Positions 55,512 through 63,999 of a stretch of DNA of 64,000 nucleotides are shown here, one piece after another (the stretch's first letter is position 1; every line of letters begins with the position of its first letter). The stretch comes from Lachnospiraceae bacterium (lineage in GTDB: Bacteria; Bacillota; Clostridia; Lachnospirales; Lachnospiraceae). The DNA is taken from assembly GCA_031272985.1 (NCBI GenBank), contig JAISSU010000016.1, forward strand, positions 124,001 through 188,000. Reading direction: 5' to 3'. The notes under the pieces are model-generated. The model saw only the letters and a program-made list of their open reading frames with translations, ran no database searches and was not told the origin of the DNA. The translations under genes were made by a program, and so were the position numbers.

Positions 55512-57659
55512 CTAACAAGAAATATTTCTGGCTTTCAAAATCTTTCCATTTTCGATTCTGTACTTTGGTAAGTTTTCAAATAGTGCATTTTTCCTGTGAT
55601 TCACAATAATACAGGTCATTTTTTTATATTCAGAAAAAATCGCCGATAGAATTTGCATTTCTGATTCTACATCTAAATGGCAGGTGGCTTCATCAAGGAT
55701 GAGAATCTCAGGCTTTTGGAGAAGTGTTCGGGCAAGACATAGTTTTTGTCGTTCTCCCGAAGAAAGACCCATGGCATTTTCACTAAGTATTGTCATAAGC
55801 CCATTCTCCTGATGAGCGACGAATTCACCTAATTGGCATATTTCTAGTACATGAATGATTTCGCCTATAGATATCTTGCGTCTTCCTAAAGTCAGATTTT
55901 CATATAATGTGCCCGAAAATAATAAATGATTTTGAGAAGCGTATGCAATATTATTTCTCAGTATTTCAACAGGTATATCATTTATATTGATGCCACCAAT
56001 CGAAATGTTCCCGTCTTCAACTCGATAGAATCTAATTAACAGCTTACTCAAAGTGGTTTTCCCAGCGCCATTATCCCCCATTAACAAAAGCTTTTCCCCG
56101 GAGCCAATTCGAAACTCAGCCTCTCTTAATAAAGGGTGCGCGTCAGAATAAGAAAAAGTAACTTTATTGAAACATATTTCTTTGGTTTCAAATGGTAATT
56201 CCGTAACAGGACACGAGTATTCATCTTCCGTAGTGGCTTCAAAAACCTCGCTTATTTTTCTTGATGAAACAGAAAATTTCTGAAATGAGTATTGCAACTC
56301 TATAATGTTCTTAATTGGCTCCAAAAAATAGCTTATTAGCGGTTGAAAGATTAACAGAGTCCCAAGCGTAATTCTCTCCGTAAATACAAACAATCCACCA
56401 ATCGCAATAACAATTAAACTTCCAACATTATTTATCAATTCTTCAAGCCCCACCTTAATAGCTGCCAATTGTTCACCCTTGCAAGCATGATAGGTAAATT
56501 GATTAACCGCTTTTTCAAAACAAGTATTTCGAAATTTCTGGCAATTTGTTGATTTGATCGTTTCAATAGCAGTTATTGACTCTTTGTAATATGACAATAA
56601 CGAAGCTTCCTTTTTTGTTGTCTCTCTAATGTTTTTGCGAAACTGTTTTTTTGTCAGAAATACTATAATTAATTGGAACACTCCCAAAGCGGAAATGCAA
56701 AAAAATAATTCATTACTGATTTTAAAGAGAATAATCGCCGATACAATTGACTGCATTATACTCAATACTAATACCAAAAGACTATTAATCATTGTCTCAA
56801 CGACTTCACGCGTTAATAGTAACCTATTCAAAAGTTCGCCATCATTTTTAGACTTAAAATAGCTAAGCGGAAGTCGCAATAATTTTTCAAAAAAAGAAAC
56901 AAGAAGTCTTCTATGGAACTGCTTTGAAACATGCGCAATTAGGTAACTTCTGAAAATGAAAAACGCAAAACCCAATAAATAGATTATTCCAATTATCACA
57001 ATTAATCTATGAAAATGTATACCATTGCTAAATTTTATTAACTCATCAGTATAAAGGTGGGGTTTCGAACTAACCAGCGCGTCAAACAGTTTTCTAAAAG
57101 AAAGCGTTCCTAAGAAGTTTAGCCCAGTTAACATTAATGAAAACGTCATAATGAGTACAATGCAAACTTTATACCCGAATAGTATTCGGTAATAGGAGTC
57201 ACCAGAATGAGATATTATTTTCTTTTCAGTAAATGATTCTGATTTTGTAATCAATAAAATATTGCCGGTCCATATATTTTCAAAATCTGACTTCGTTACT
57301 CTTCGATATCCAATAGCCGGATCAAAAAAATGTATATACCGCGAACCAACCTTTGTGACTACAATGAAATGTAAACAAATGGATTCAGAAGACACTTGGG
57401 CAATTAAAGGAAAATTTCGTCTGTCATGCGCTATTTCTTCCAGAAAATCTGCCAAGCCACCTTGTAAAGCCTCCGCATAAAACCCAATTTTATTAGCTGC
57501 GCGTATTAAACTATAAAAGTTGGTGCCTTCAGAATTGCACTCCGTTAGCTTTATGAATCCCGAAAGCGAATCATTATAATTGTAATATGTGCAAATAGTA
57601 GCTAAACAAGCAGCACCACAGTCATTTATATCATTTTGGTATATGCCTTTAAGTCTCAT
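55512..57659 (-). CDS. Peptidase-containing ABC exporter (C39 PCAT)
   Basis: 715 residues. An N-terminal C39 peptidase (about 1-135) has Gln8, catalytic Cys14 (NDCGAACLA), His97 (CLHFIVV) and Asp113 (FFDPA). Six membrane helices (about 165-440) and a nucleotide-binding domain follow: Walker A GDNGAGKTT, signature LSSGERQ, Walker B ILILDEAT. These exporters cut leader peptides, usually after Gly-Gly, and secrete the mature bacteriocin or signal. No Gly-Gly precursor is evident nearby. First full gene of the leftward operon; a 21-codon micro-ORF lies just upstream. Confidence 0.95.
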   Translation of the reverse strand: MRLKGIYQNDINDCGAACLATICTYYNYNDSLSGFIKLTECNSEGTNFYSLIRAANKIGFYAEALQGGLADFLEEIAHDRRNFPLIAQVSSESICLHFIVVTKVGSRYIHFFDPAIGYRRVTKSDFENIWTGNILLITKSESFTEKKIISHSGDSYYRILFGYKVCIVLIMTFSLMLTGLNFLGTLSFRKLFDALVSSKPHLYTDELIKFSNGIHFHRLIVIIGIIYLLGFAFFIFRSYLIAHVSKQFHRRLLVSFFEKLLRLPLSYFKSKNDGELLNRLLLTREVVETMINSLLVLVLSIMQSIVSAIILFKISNELFFCISALGVFQLIIVFLTKKQFRKNIRETTKKEASLLSYYKESITAIETIKSTNCQKFRNTCFEKAVNQFTYHACKGEQLAAIKVGLEELINNVGSLIVIAIGGLFVFTERITLGTLLIFQPLISYFLEPIKNIIELQYSFQKFSVSSRKISEVFEATTEDEYSCPVTELPFETKEICFNKVTFSYSDAHPLLREAEFRIGSGEKLLLMGDNGAGKTTLSKLLIRFYRVEDGNISIGGININDIPVEILRNNIAYASQNHLLFSGTLYENLTLGRRKISIGEIIHVLEICQLGEFVAHQENGLMTILSENAMGLSSGERQKLCLARTLLQKPEILILDEATCHLDVESEMQILSAIFSEYKKMTCIIVNHRKNALFENLPKYRIENGKILKARNISC

Positions 57660-57677
57660 TTGTCCTCGTACTAAGTC

Positions 57678-57743
57678 TCAGTAAAATTTGAAAATCATAA
57701 ATAGTTTCCTTGAACTTGTAAATACAAATTTGAGTTTTCGCAT
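57678..57743 (-). CDS. 21-codon basic micro-ORF upstream of the C39 exporter
   Basis: ATG 57743-57741 has a perfect AAGGAGG at 7-base spacing and lies 29 bases after a good -10. The 21-residue peptide begins MRKLKFVFTS and ends FMIFKFY, with six Lys/Arg, no acidic residue and many Phe. It ends 18 bases before the exporter ATG. It could be a leaderless cationic peptide, a peptide signal or a translational leader. No homologue recognised. Confidence 0.5.
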   Translation of the reverse strand: MRKLKFVFTSSRKLFMIFKFY

Positions 57744-57771
57744 AACAATGCCTCCTTATTTTGATGCTTAC

Positions 57772-57801
57772 AGTTTACATCATCTCAAAATAGTATGTCA
57801 A
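57772..57801 (-). promoter_or_regulatory. Leftward promoter of the C39 exporter operon
   Basis: On the minus strand TTGACA (57796-57801), 18-bp spacer, TAAACT (57772-57777). It lies in the divergent gap with blaI-like gene and probably falls under its control. Confidence 0.65.
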
Positions 57802-57844
57802 TATTTATTTATTGTTTTTGTTTAAATTTATTTAATCTTTAATG

Positions 57845-57895
57845 TGTCATTGACATCTTGTTCTTACGTGCTATAATATTTTTGCACAGTTGACA
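57845..57895 (+). promoter_or_regulatory. Promoter and candidate operator of the BlaI-like gene
   Basis: TTGACA (57850-57855) and TATAAT (57872-57877) with a 16-bp spacer. The -35 lies within an 11-bp dyad TGTCA-T-TGACA (57845-57855), and a second TTGACA occurs at 57890-57895, just after the expected start point. Both are placed as repressor operators would be. BlaI/MecI operators are dyads of similar size; binding here is inferred. Confidence 0.5.
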
Positions 57896-57914
57896 ATTAT
57901 TATAGGGGTCTATT

Positions 57915-58298
57915 ATGAATAGAATTAGTCTTAGTAAAAAAGAATTAGATGTTATGTTCGTATTTTGGAATACGAATGAAGCCCTTACGGCATCTGATGT
58001 TTTCACAAAAAATCCGAATTTGAACTTCAACACAATTCAAGCCGTCTTAAAAAAACTATTGAAATATGAATATATTAGAGTTGCAGGCATAGTATATCAT
58101 GGCACTGTTCTTACACGCACTTACACTGCCGTTCTTTCTAATGAAGAATACTTAATAAGCCAACTACAAGACAATAAATTCGCGGCTCGTAACCTGTTTT
58201 CTGCCTTAGTTCATAAGGTCGATAGTCCTGAAGTTCTTTCAGAATTAGAGTGTATTATCAAAGAACAAAAAGAAGTATTAGGTAAAGAGGTTAAATGA
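57915..58298 (+). CDS. BlaI/MecI/CopY-family transcriptional repressor
   Basis: 127 residues with the winged-helix of the Penicillinase_R family: LSKKELDVMFVFWNTNEALTASDVF landmark (about 5-30), the recognition helix region NFNTIQAVLKKLLKYEYI and the wing that follows, then a C-terminal dimerisation helix. The MecI-type proteolysis site of staphylococci (Asn-Phe) cannot be assigned with certainty. One base before the M56 protease gene, the classic blaI-blaR1 pair. Likely controls both divergent promoters. Confidence 0.92.
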   Translation: MNRISLSKKELDVMFVFWNTNEALTASDVFTKNPNLNFNTIQAVLKKLLKYEYIRVAGIVYHGTVLTRTYTAVLSNEEYLISQLQDNKFAARNLFSALVHKVDSPEVLSELECIIKEQKEVLGKEVK

Positions 58299-58299
58299 T

Positions 58300-59451
58300 A
58301 TGCATCTTTCTACAACTTCTTTTATTATTGGTACAATAACAGGAAATCTTCTTATTTTTGTTTTCTACTTCATTATTTACCATGGCAATTTGGGAACAAG
58401 GCTTAGTCTAAGATTTTACCTATTCTGCGTCTCGCTGATTATTCTTAGATTTCTATTACCTTTAGAATTTAAATACACTATTACATACCCTTCAACAAAG
58501 ATTTTACCTATGGTATTCGATGCATTTAATAGCGCAATTACTGTAAACAAGTATAGAATTTCCATTACAAGCGTTGTTCTAATAATTTGGGGAACCGGAG
58601 TCGTTATTAAGGCATTAACTGTTTTCTTATCATACAGAAAACTCAGAATTATTCTAAGTAGTCATAATAATCTTTTGGACGAGACAGACTGTGACATAAA
58701 TCGAATATTGTCGCAAGTCGAGAATTTGCTAAATATCAACAGAAAGATTACTTGTGTAATTAGAACAAATGCTGAATTGGCACCTTCAATTATTGGCTAT
58801 TTTCATCCCGTAATATTGTTACCGGATGAAGAACTTTCAGAATCAGAACTAAAATATATTATTGCTCATGAACTCAACCATTTAAATAATAAAGATTTTT
58901 TGTGGAAACTATTCTTAGAACTACTGCATATATTTTACTGGTGGAATCCTGCATTTATCCTCTTGAAACAAGAAATGGGAATGCTTCTGGAAATGCGTGC
59001 TGACACGCAAAGTGTGCATGTATTTAACAAAAAGCAAATCATTGAGTACTTGGAATGCTTGTTAAGAATAGCATGCCTTCAGAATAGAAAACAAGCTAAT
59101 TCCTTCTCCTCCAACTTTATTAATCTTGAACCAGCATCAATTAAAAGACGCGCAAAGTTCTTGCTAAACCAGTCAAATCGTTTATCGGTATTCCAAATCC
59201 TTGGAGCTTCGTTATTTCTATTGTTGATGATGTTGTCTACTTGCTTCATTTTTGAGCCCTCATGGAAACCACAGGAGGAGCAAGATCATGAGGTTTTTTC
59301 CATATATGCGGACAATAGTTATTTGCTACACAAAGATGACAACACTTATTTACTCTATATTGACGGTGAATTGATTGGCGAAATCAGTGACCCAAACTAT
59401 GGAGAATTTAGTGATTTGCCAATATACGAATATAAAAAGGAGACAAGATAG
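58300..59451 (+). CDS. M56 (BlaR1/MecR1-like) membrane metallopeptidase
   Basis: 383 residues. Four predicted membrane helices (about 7-28, 38-56, 90-112, 295-318) hold a zinc protease with HELNH at 190-194 and the third ligand Glu231 (LEMRAD). In BlaR1/MecR1 this protease, once a sensor domain is engaged, leads to loss of the BlaI/MecI repressor. Here the beta-lactam-binding domain is absent; only about 65 residues lie outside, including DGELIGEISDPNYGEFSDLPIYE-like end. So it senses something other than beta-lactams. Stop overlaps the next GTG by one base. Confidence 0.9.
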   Translation: MHLSTTSFIIGTITGNLLIFVFYFIIYHGNLGTRLSLRFYLFCVSLIILRFLLPLEFKYTITYPSTKILPMVFDAFNSAITVNKYRISITSVVLIIWGTGVVIKALTVFLSYRKLRIILSSHNNLLDETDCDINRILSQVENLLNINRKITCVIRTNAELAPSIIGYFHPVILLPDEELSESELKYIIAHELNHLNNKDFLWKLFLELLHIFYWWNPAFILLKQEMGMLLEMRADTQSVHVFNKKQIIEYLECLLRIACLQNRKQANSFSSNFINLEPASIKRRAKFLLNQSNRLSVFQILGASLFLLLMMLSTCFIFEPSWKPQEEQDHEVFSIYADNSYLLHKDDNTYLLYIDGELIGEISDPNYGEFSDLPIYEYKKETR

Positions 59452-59705
59452 TGAAAAAGATGATCGTTTTTGTAATGCTGTTATTATTATCTACGCCAAT
59501 ATCTACACAATCGACGAATCAGCAAACTTCAGCTCTTACTGTATCTGCTAATTCAATTGTTGGTTCGCCTGCCGCTGACGCAACAATCGTTCCCATGGCA
59601 GATGTCATCGTTTGGAAGTACAAATCCATAAACGGGCATGTATATCGAAGGAGATATAATTCAACCAAAAGAGTGTGGATAGGAGAATGGGAACTCTGTC
59701 CCTAA
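59451..59705 (+). CDS. Small secreted protein of the BlaI-M56 operon
   Basis: 84 residues, GTG start overlapping the M56 stop and a good AAAAGGAGAC site. A Sec-type signal peptide (about 1-20, MKKMIVFVMLLLL) is followed by a Ser/Thr/Ala-rich stretch and a 35-residue C-terminal unit rich in aromatic and basic residues, from VWKYKSINGHVYRRR to WIGEWELCP. One Cys only; no Gly-Gly leader. The unit resembles tails of short secreted peptides in related bacteria as I recall them. Could be the inducing ligand, a bacteriocin or an immunity peptide. Confidence 0.75.
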   Translation: MKKMIVFVMLLLLSTPISTQSTNQQTSALTVSANSIVGSPAADATIVPMADVIVWKYKSINGHVYRRRYNSTKRVWIGEWELCP

Positions 59706-59724
59706 TTCTCCGTTTGTCCACTTC

Positions 59725-62700
59725 CTATCCAAAGTATTCCACGCCCGCTTCGAATACTTTCATGTCCTGCTCGCCGATTATATTTATCGCGACACCTTTT
59801 CCCCGGCGTTCGACGTGCGCCATTTTTCCGAATACGCGTCCGTCGGGGCTTGTTATTCCTTCTATTGCGTATACTGACCCATTTACATTCCATGTTTCAT
59901 CTGGTGTTATATTACCTTCAGGATCGCAATACCTCGTCGCCACCTGTCCATTTTGAAACAGGTTTTCCACCCATTTTGGCGATGCCGCAAATCTCCCTTC
60001 TCCATGAGATGCGGGATTTACTATGACATCATTTATATTAACTTTTGACAGCCATGGTGATTTATTTGAAACAATTTTGGTGTATACCATTTTCGATATA
60101 TGTCTGCCGATGGTATTAAATGTCAGTGTCGGCGAGTCTTCGCTTTGATCTCTGATTTCTCCGTAAGGCACTAAACCAAGCTTTATGAGTGCTTGAAATC
60201 CATTGCAGACTCCGAGTATAAGCCCGTCCCTCTTATTTAATAAGTCCATTACAGCTTCTTTAAGATACGGGTTCTTAAATGCCGCCGCAAAGAATTTCGC
60301 GGAGCCGTCGGGCTCATCACCCGCTGAGAAACCACCGGGGAACATGATTATCTGAGACTCATTTATCGCCTTTTCATATCTTTTGACAGACTCGCGTATC
60401 GAAGCTGAATTAAGATTAACAAAAACTTGCGTTTTTACTTCGGCTCCGGCTCTGATAAAAGCCTTTGCGCTGTCATACTCGCAATTCGTGCCCGGAAATA
60501 CCGGGATAAACACTTTTGGTTTAACACCTTTTATGACTGATACCTGCGGAGTCTTTTCATTATAGGATTCTTTTTTATCCCATTTTTCATTTGTTTCAAA
60601 TCCGCTAATATTCGGGAATACTTTTTTTAGTGGGCTTTCCCACTTTTCAAAGGCTTCTTTAAAGGAAATTGAAGTGTTGCCGTAACCGAATAAAGGAGTA
60701 TCAGTGACGCTGCCAATTACGATGTGTTCTGTTTTTAGATTCCCGATTTTATCGAACGGCACCTCGGCAATTATATCACCGAATGCAGGCTTCAATAGAG
60801 CTTCTTTTGTAAGCTCGCCATCTAAAGTGATACCAAATCTGTTTCCGAATGCCATCTTGGAAACAGCGCTCAACAGGCCGTTTCGGTCAAGAACATAAGC
60901 AGCAATTATGTTCTTGTTTCTGATATCTCCTGTCACGCTCTTATATAGATTAATTACTTTGTCATATATAGGTAAATCATATTCATCCTTAGGCACTGAA
61001 ATTCTGACTAAATAGTCTCCTGCCATCTTAAACTCGGGCGAAATAATGTTACCTGTTTCGGTCACATTTACCGCGAATGATACTAAGGTAGGCGGTACAT
61101 CTAAATTTTCAAAGCTCCCCGACATACTGTCCTTTCCGCCTACTGAAGGTAATCCGTATCTGATTTGGGCCTCGAATGCTCCCAAGAGCGCCGCAAAAGG
61201 CTCGCTCCATCTGGATGGTTCTTCACTCATTCTTCTAAAGTATTCCTGAAAGGTGAATCTGATTTTATCAAACTCTCCGCCTGCGGCAATGATTTTAGCG
61301 ATTGATTCCGTAACAGCATAGACCGCACCATGATAAGGCGAAAAAGCTGATAAATAAGGATCAAAACCGTAGCTCATCAATGTGGTCACACCCGTATCTT
61401 CTTCATCCGATGGTAATTTCGCAGCCATGACCTGAGTCTCAGTCGTCTGGAATTTTCCGCCATAAGGCATTAACACAGAAGCTGCGCCGATGGAACTATC
61501 AAACATTTCCACCAGCCCTTTTTGTGAGCATACATTCAAATCACAAAGCACCTTAAGCCATTCTTCCCTGAAATTAGTGTCAATATCAGAGTCAGCAGTT
61601 TTATTAAACAAGGAGTCCTTAGAACTTGGTATTTCAACAAATACCTTCGCCTCCTGATGTGCTCCGTTAGTATCTAGAAAAGCCCGTGAGATATTCACTA
61701 TCTCCTTGCCGCGCCAAAATAGTACAAGGCGCTTTTCTTTGGTAACAATCGCTACTTGCGTGGCTTCCAAATTTTCTTCCTCTGAATATTTTAAGAATAA
61801 ATCAACATTTTCAGGGGCAATTACGACAGCCATTCTTTCCTGCGATTCCGAAATGGCAAGCTCCGTGCCATCTAAGCCTTTATATTTCATCGGAACTTTG
61901 TCCAGATTAATTTTTAATCCATCTGCTAATTCTCCTATTGCTACGGATACGCCTCCCGCACCGAAATCATTGCATTTCTTTATCAGTCTGCTGACTTCAG
62001 GTCTCTTAAAAAGGCGCTGCAATTTTCTTTCCGTGGGAGGATTTCCTTTTTGAACCTCGGCACCGCAGACCTCTATAGAACTTTTCGTATGCGCTTTTGA
62101 CGAACCTGTGGCTCCGCCGCATCCATCTCGCCCTGTGCGACCGCCCAATAATATGATAAAATCGCCGGGCGCGGCACTTTCTCTAATCACGGCATTTCGC
62201 GGAGCTGCCGCAATAACCGCACCGATTTCCATTCGTTTTGCCACGTATCCCGGATGGTATATTTCCTTAACCAATCCGGTAGCAAGTCCGATTTGATTGC
62301 CGTAGGAGCTGTAACCGTGCGCGGCCTCCTTTACGAGTTTTTTCTGTGGGAGCTTTCCCTTTATTGTTTCTTCTAATGGAACAGTAGGATCACCCGCGCC
62401 TGTCACTCTCATAGCCTGATAAACATATGTCCTCCCGGAAAGCGGATCTCTGATTGCACCGCCAAGACACGTCGCCGCGCCGCCGAAAGGCTCTATTTCG
62501 GTCGGGTGATTGTGCGTTTCATTTTTAAAATTAACGAGCCATTCCTGCGTTTGTCCATCTATAGTCACCGGCACAACGATACTGCACGCATTTATCTCTT
62601 CGGATTCTTCCTGATCGTTTAGCTTACCCTCTTTTTTTAGCTTCTTCATTGCCAATAAAGCCAAATCCATGAGACAAACATATTTATCTTTTCGTCCTTC

Positions 62701-63495
62701 GTATAACTTTTGCCGCTCGTCCAAGTATTTATTATATGAATCTTCAATGGGCTTTCTGTAATCGCCTTCACCAAAATTTACTTCCGTTAGCTCGGTTGAG
62801 AAGGTCGTATGCCGGCAGTGGTCAGACCAATAAGTGTCCAGAACACGAATCTCTGTAATTGATGGGTCACGCTTTTCTTCTGTATTAAAGTAGTTTTGTA
62901 TATACAAAAAATCCGCAAAGGTCATAGCCAACGACAAAGAATCATAAAGTTCATTAGCTTTTTCTTTGCTTAATTCGCAAAACCCGCTTAGAATCGCAAC
63001 ATCGGGTGCTTCTTCATATTTCGTAGACAAAGTTTCAGGTTTTTCCAATCCTGTTTCGCGGGAGTCAACGGGATTAATACAGAAATTCTTCACAGATTCA
63101 ATTTGTTTATCAGTTATATTGCCTTTTAATACGTAGGTTACCGCAGTCTGAATCAGGGGTTTGGCATCGTCTTTCAAGAATTGAATACACTGAATAGCCG
63201 AATCTGCTCTTTGGTCGAATTGTCCGGGAAGATATTCAACAGAGAATGCGCACTCATCATAATCCATCGGAAAAGTTTCTTCATATAATATATCCACCGG
63301 CGGTTCCGAGAAAATCCCGTTCTTTGCAATACTCAGAATCTCCTCATCAATGTTTTCAATATCGTACCTGATTAAAACTCGAACATTTATTAAAGTCTCA
63401 ATGTTGAGGTATGTTCTGAATTCTTCTAATAACGAATTAGCGCTGATGGCATACTCCGGCTTCTTTTCAACATAAATTCTCTTTACAATTTCCAT
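59725..63495 (-). CDS. purL: Phosphoribosylformylglycinamidine synthase, single-chain
   Basis: Catalyses the fourth step of purine synthesis (FGAR to FGAM). 1256 residues join the synthetase part (TEIRVLDTYWSDHCRHT landmark, NHPTEIEPFGGAATCLGG landmark) with a C-terminal class I glutaminase holding Cys in LGVCNGFQ and the HGEGRF His/Glu. B. subtilis uses three separate subunits; this large form occurs in clostridia. No other pur gene is adjacent. RBS GGAGGTAACAT. Convergent with the small secreted protein gene, 19 bases apart. Confidence 0.96.
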   Translation of the reverse strand: MEIVKRIYVEKKPEYAISANSLLEEFRTYLNIETLINVRVLIRYDIENIDEEILSIAKNGIFSEPPVDILYEETFPMDYDECAFSVEYLPGQFDQRADSAIQCIQFLKDDAKPLIQTAVTYVLKGNITDKQIESVKNFCINPVDSRETGLEKPETLSTKYEEAPDVAILSGFCELSKEKANELYDSLSLAMTFADFLYIQNYFNTEEKRDPSITEIRVLDTYWSDHCRHTTFSTELTEVNFGEGDYRKPIEDSYNKYLDERQKLYEGRKDKYVCLMDLALLAMKKLKKEGKLNDQEESEEINACSIVVPVTIDGQTQEWLVNFKNETHNHPTEIEPFGGAATCLGGAIRDPLSGRTYVYQAMRVTGAGDPTVPLEETIKGKLPQKKLVKEAAHGYSSYGNQIGLATGLVKEIYHPGYVAKRMEIGAVIAAAPRNAVIRESAAPGDFIILLGGRTGRDGCGGATGSSKAHTKSSIEVCGAEVQKGNPPTERKLQRLFKRPEVSRLIKKCNDFGAGGVSVAIGELADGLKINLDKVPMKYKGLDGTELAISESQERMAVVIAPENVDLFLKYSEEENLEATQVAIVTKEKRLVLFWRGKEIVNISRAFLDTNGAHQEAKVFVEIPSSKDSLFNKTADSDIDTNFREEWLKVLCDLNVCSQKGLVEMFDSSIGAASVLMPYGGKFQTTETQVMAAKLPSDEEDTGVTTLMSYGFDPYLSAFSPYHGAVYAVTESIAKIIAAGGEFDKIRFTFQEYFRRMSEEPSRWSEPFAALLGAFEAQIRYGLPSVGGKDSMSGSFENLDVPPTLVSFAVNVTETGNIISPEFKMAGDYLVRISVPKDEYDLPIYDKVINLYKSVTGDIRNKNIIAAYVLDRNGLLSAVSKMAFGNRFGITLDGELTKEALLKPAFGDIIAEVPFDKIGNLKTEHIVIGSVTDTPLFGYGNTSISFKEAFEKWESPLKKVFPNISGFETNEKWDKKESYNEKTPQVSVIKGVKPKVFIPVFPGTNCEYDSAKAFIRAGAEVKTQVFVNLNSASIRESVKRYEKAINESQIIMFPGGFSAGDEPDGSAKFFAAAFKNPYLKEAVMDLLNKRDGLILGVCNGFQALIKLGLVPYGEIRDQSEDSPTLTFNTIGRHISKMVYTKIVSNKSPWLSKVNINDVIVNPASHGEGRFAASPKWVENLFQNGQVATRYCDPEGNITPDETWNVNGSVYAIEGITSPDGRVFGKMAHVERRGKGVAINIIGEQDMKVFEAGVEYFG

Positions 63496-63559
63496 ATGTT
63501 ACCTCCAAACTCAGCAATGTCTCACTCACCAATACCAATACAACAACACATTTGCTTAT

Positions 63560-63588
63560 CCTATAATGAAAATCAATACTATCCGCAA
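63560..63588 (-). promoter_or_regulatory. Candidate purL promoter
   Basis: On the minus strand TTGCGG (63583-63588), 17-bp spacer, TATAGG (63560-63565), 64 bases before the purL ATG. The rest of the 63496-63705 gap is AT-rich, and no purine riboswitch was recognised. Confidence 0.4.
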
Positions 63589-63705
63589 TTCCAGTTTACA
63601 ATAAGATTATTTATTAGTACAATTAATAAATTTAATTATCATTTATTACTTGCAATAATTAATTTTGTTTTGCATCAATGTTTGGCACACTTACATATAT
63701 AGTTT

Positions 63706-63999
63706 TCATTTAGTCCTTAGAGATGAAGTTCTTTTTGATATTAACTTGAGTACTACTAATGCAATAAGTATGCTCCCGGAGATTATCAAAAAGCAGGCTC
63801 CCGCTCTAAAAGCGGCATCCATAAACAGACCCTCAGGCAACATTCTTATCATGAAGTCTGTATTCGGGTCGAAAAGCCATAGATTATTATCAAAAGCAAG
63901 ACCGTGAAAAATTTCAAAAGCTCGCGAAAAATCAATGGCAAAAGCCGCCCCGATAAAGGCGACTATTGCAAAGAAAATACCACAAGCAATAAAGTACCC
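63706..63999 (-). CDS. DUF1461 (TIGR01906-type) integral membrane protein, 3' end
   Basis: The minus-strand frame is open from the window edge to TGA 63708-63706, giving 97 C-terminal residues. Two membrane helices flank a segment FHGLAFDNNLWLFDPNTD and MIRMLPEGLFMDAAFR, the characteristic outer loop of the TIGR01906/DUF1461 family. Function of the family is unknown. The 5' part is outside the window. It runs in the same direction as purL, 210 bases upstream of it. Confidence 0.75.
   Translation of the reverse strand, partial: GYFIACGIFFAIVAFIGAAFAIDFSRAFEIFHGLAFDNNLWLFDPNTDFMIRMLPEGLFMDAAFRAGACFLIISGSILIALVVLKLISKRTSSLRTK

Noticed and set aside
59451..59705. Gly-Gly leader precursor for the C39 exporter
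   Set aside because: The N-terminus is a Sec signal peptide and no Gly-Gly or Gly-Ala site with the usual upstream hydrophobic pattern is present.
63496..63705. Purine riboswitch before purL
   Set aside because: The AT-rich gap has no recognisable three-way-junction core or paired loops of that riboswitch class.
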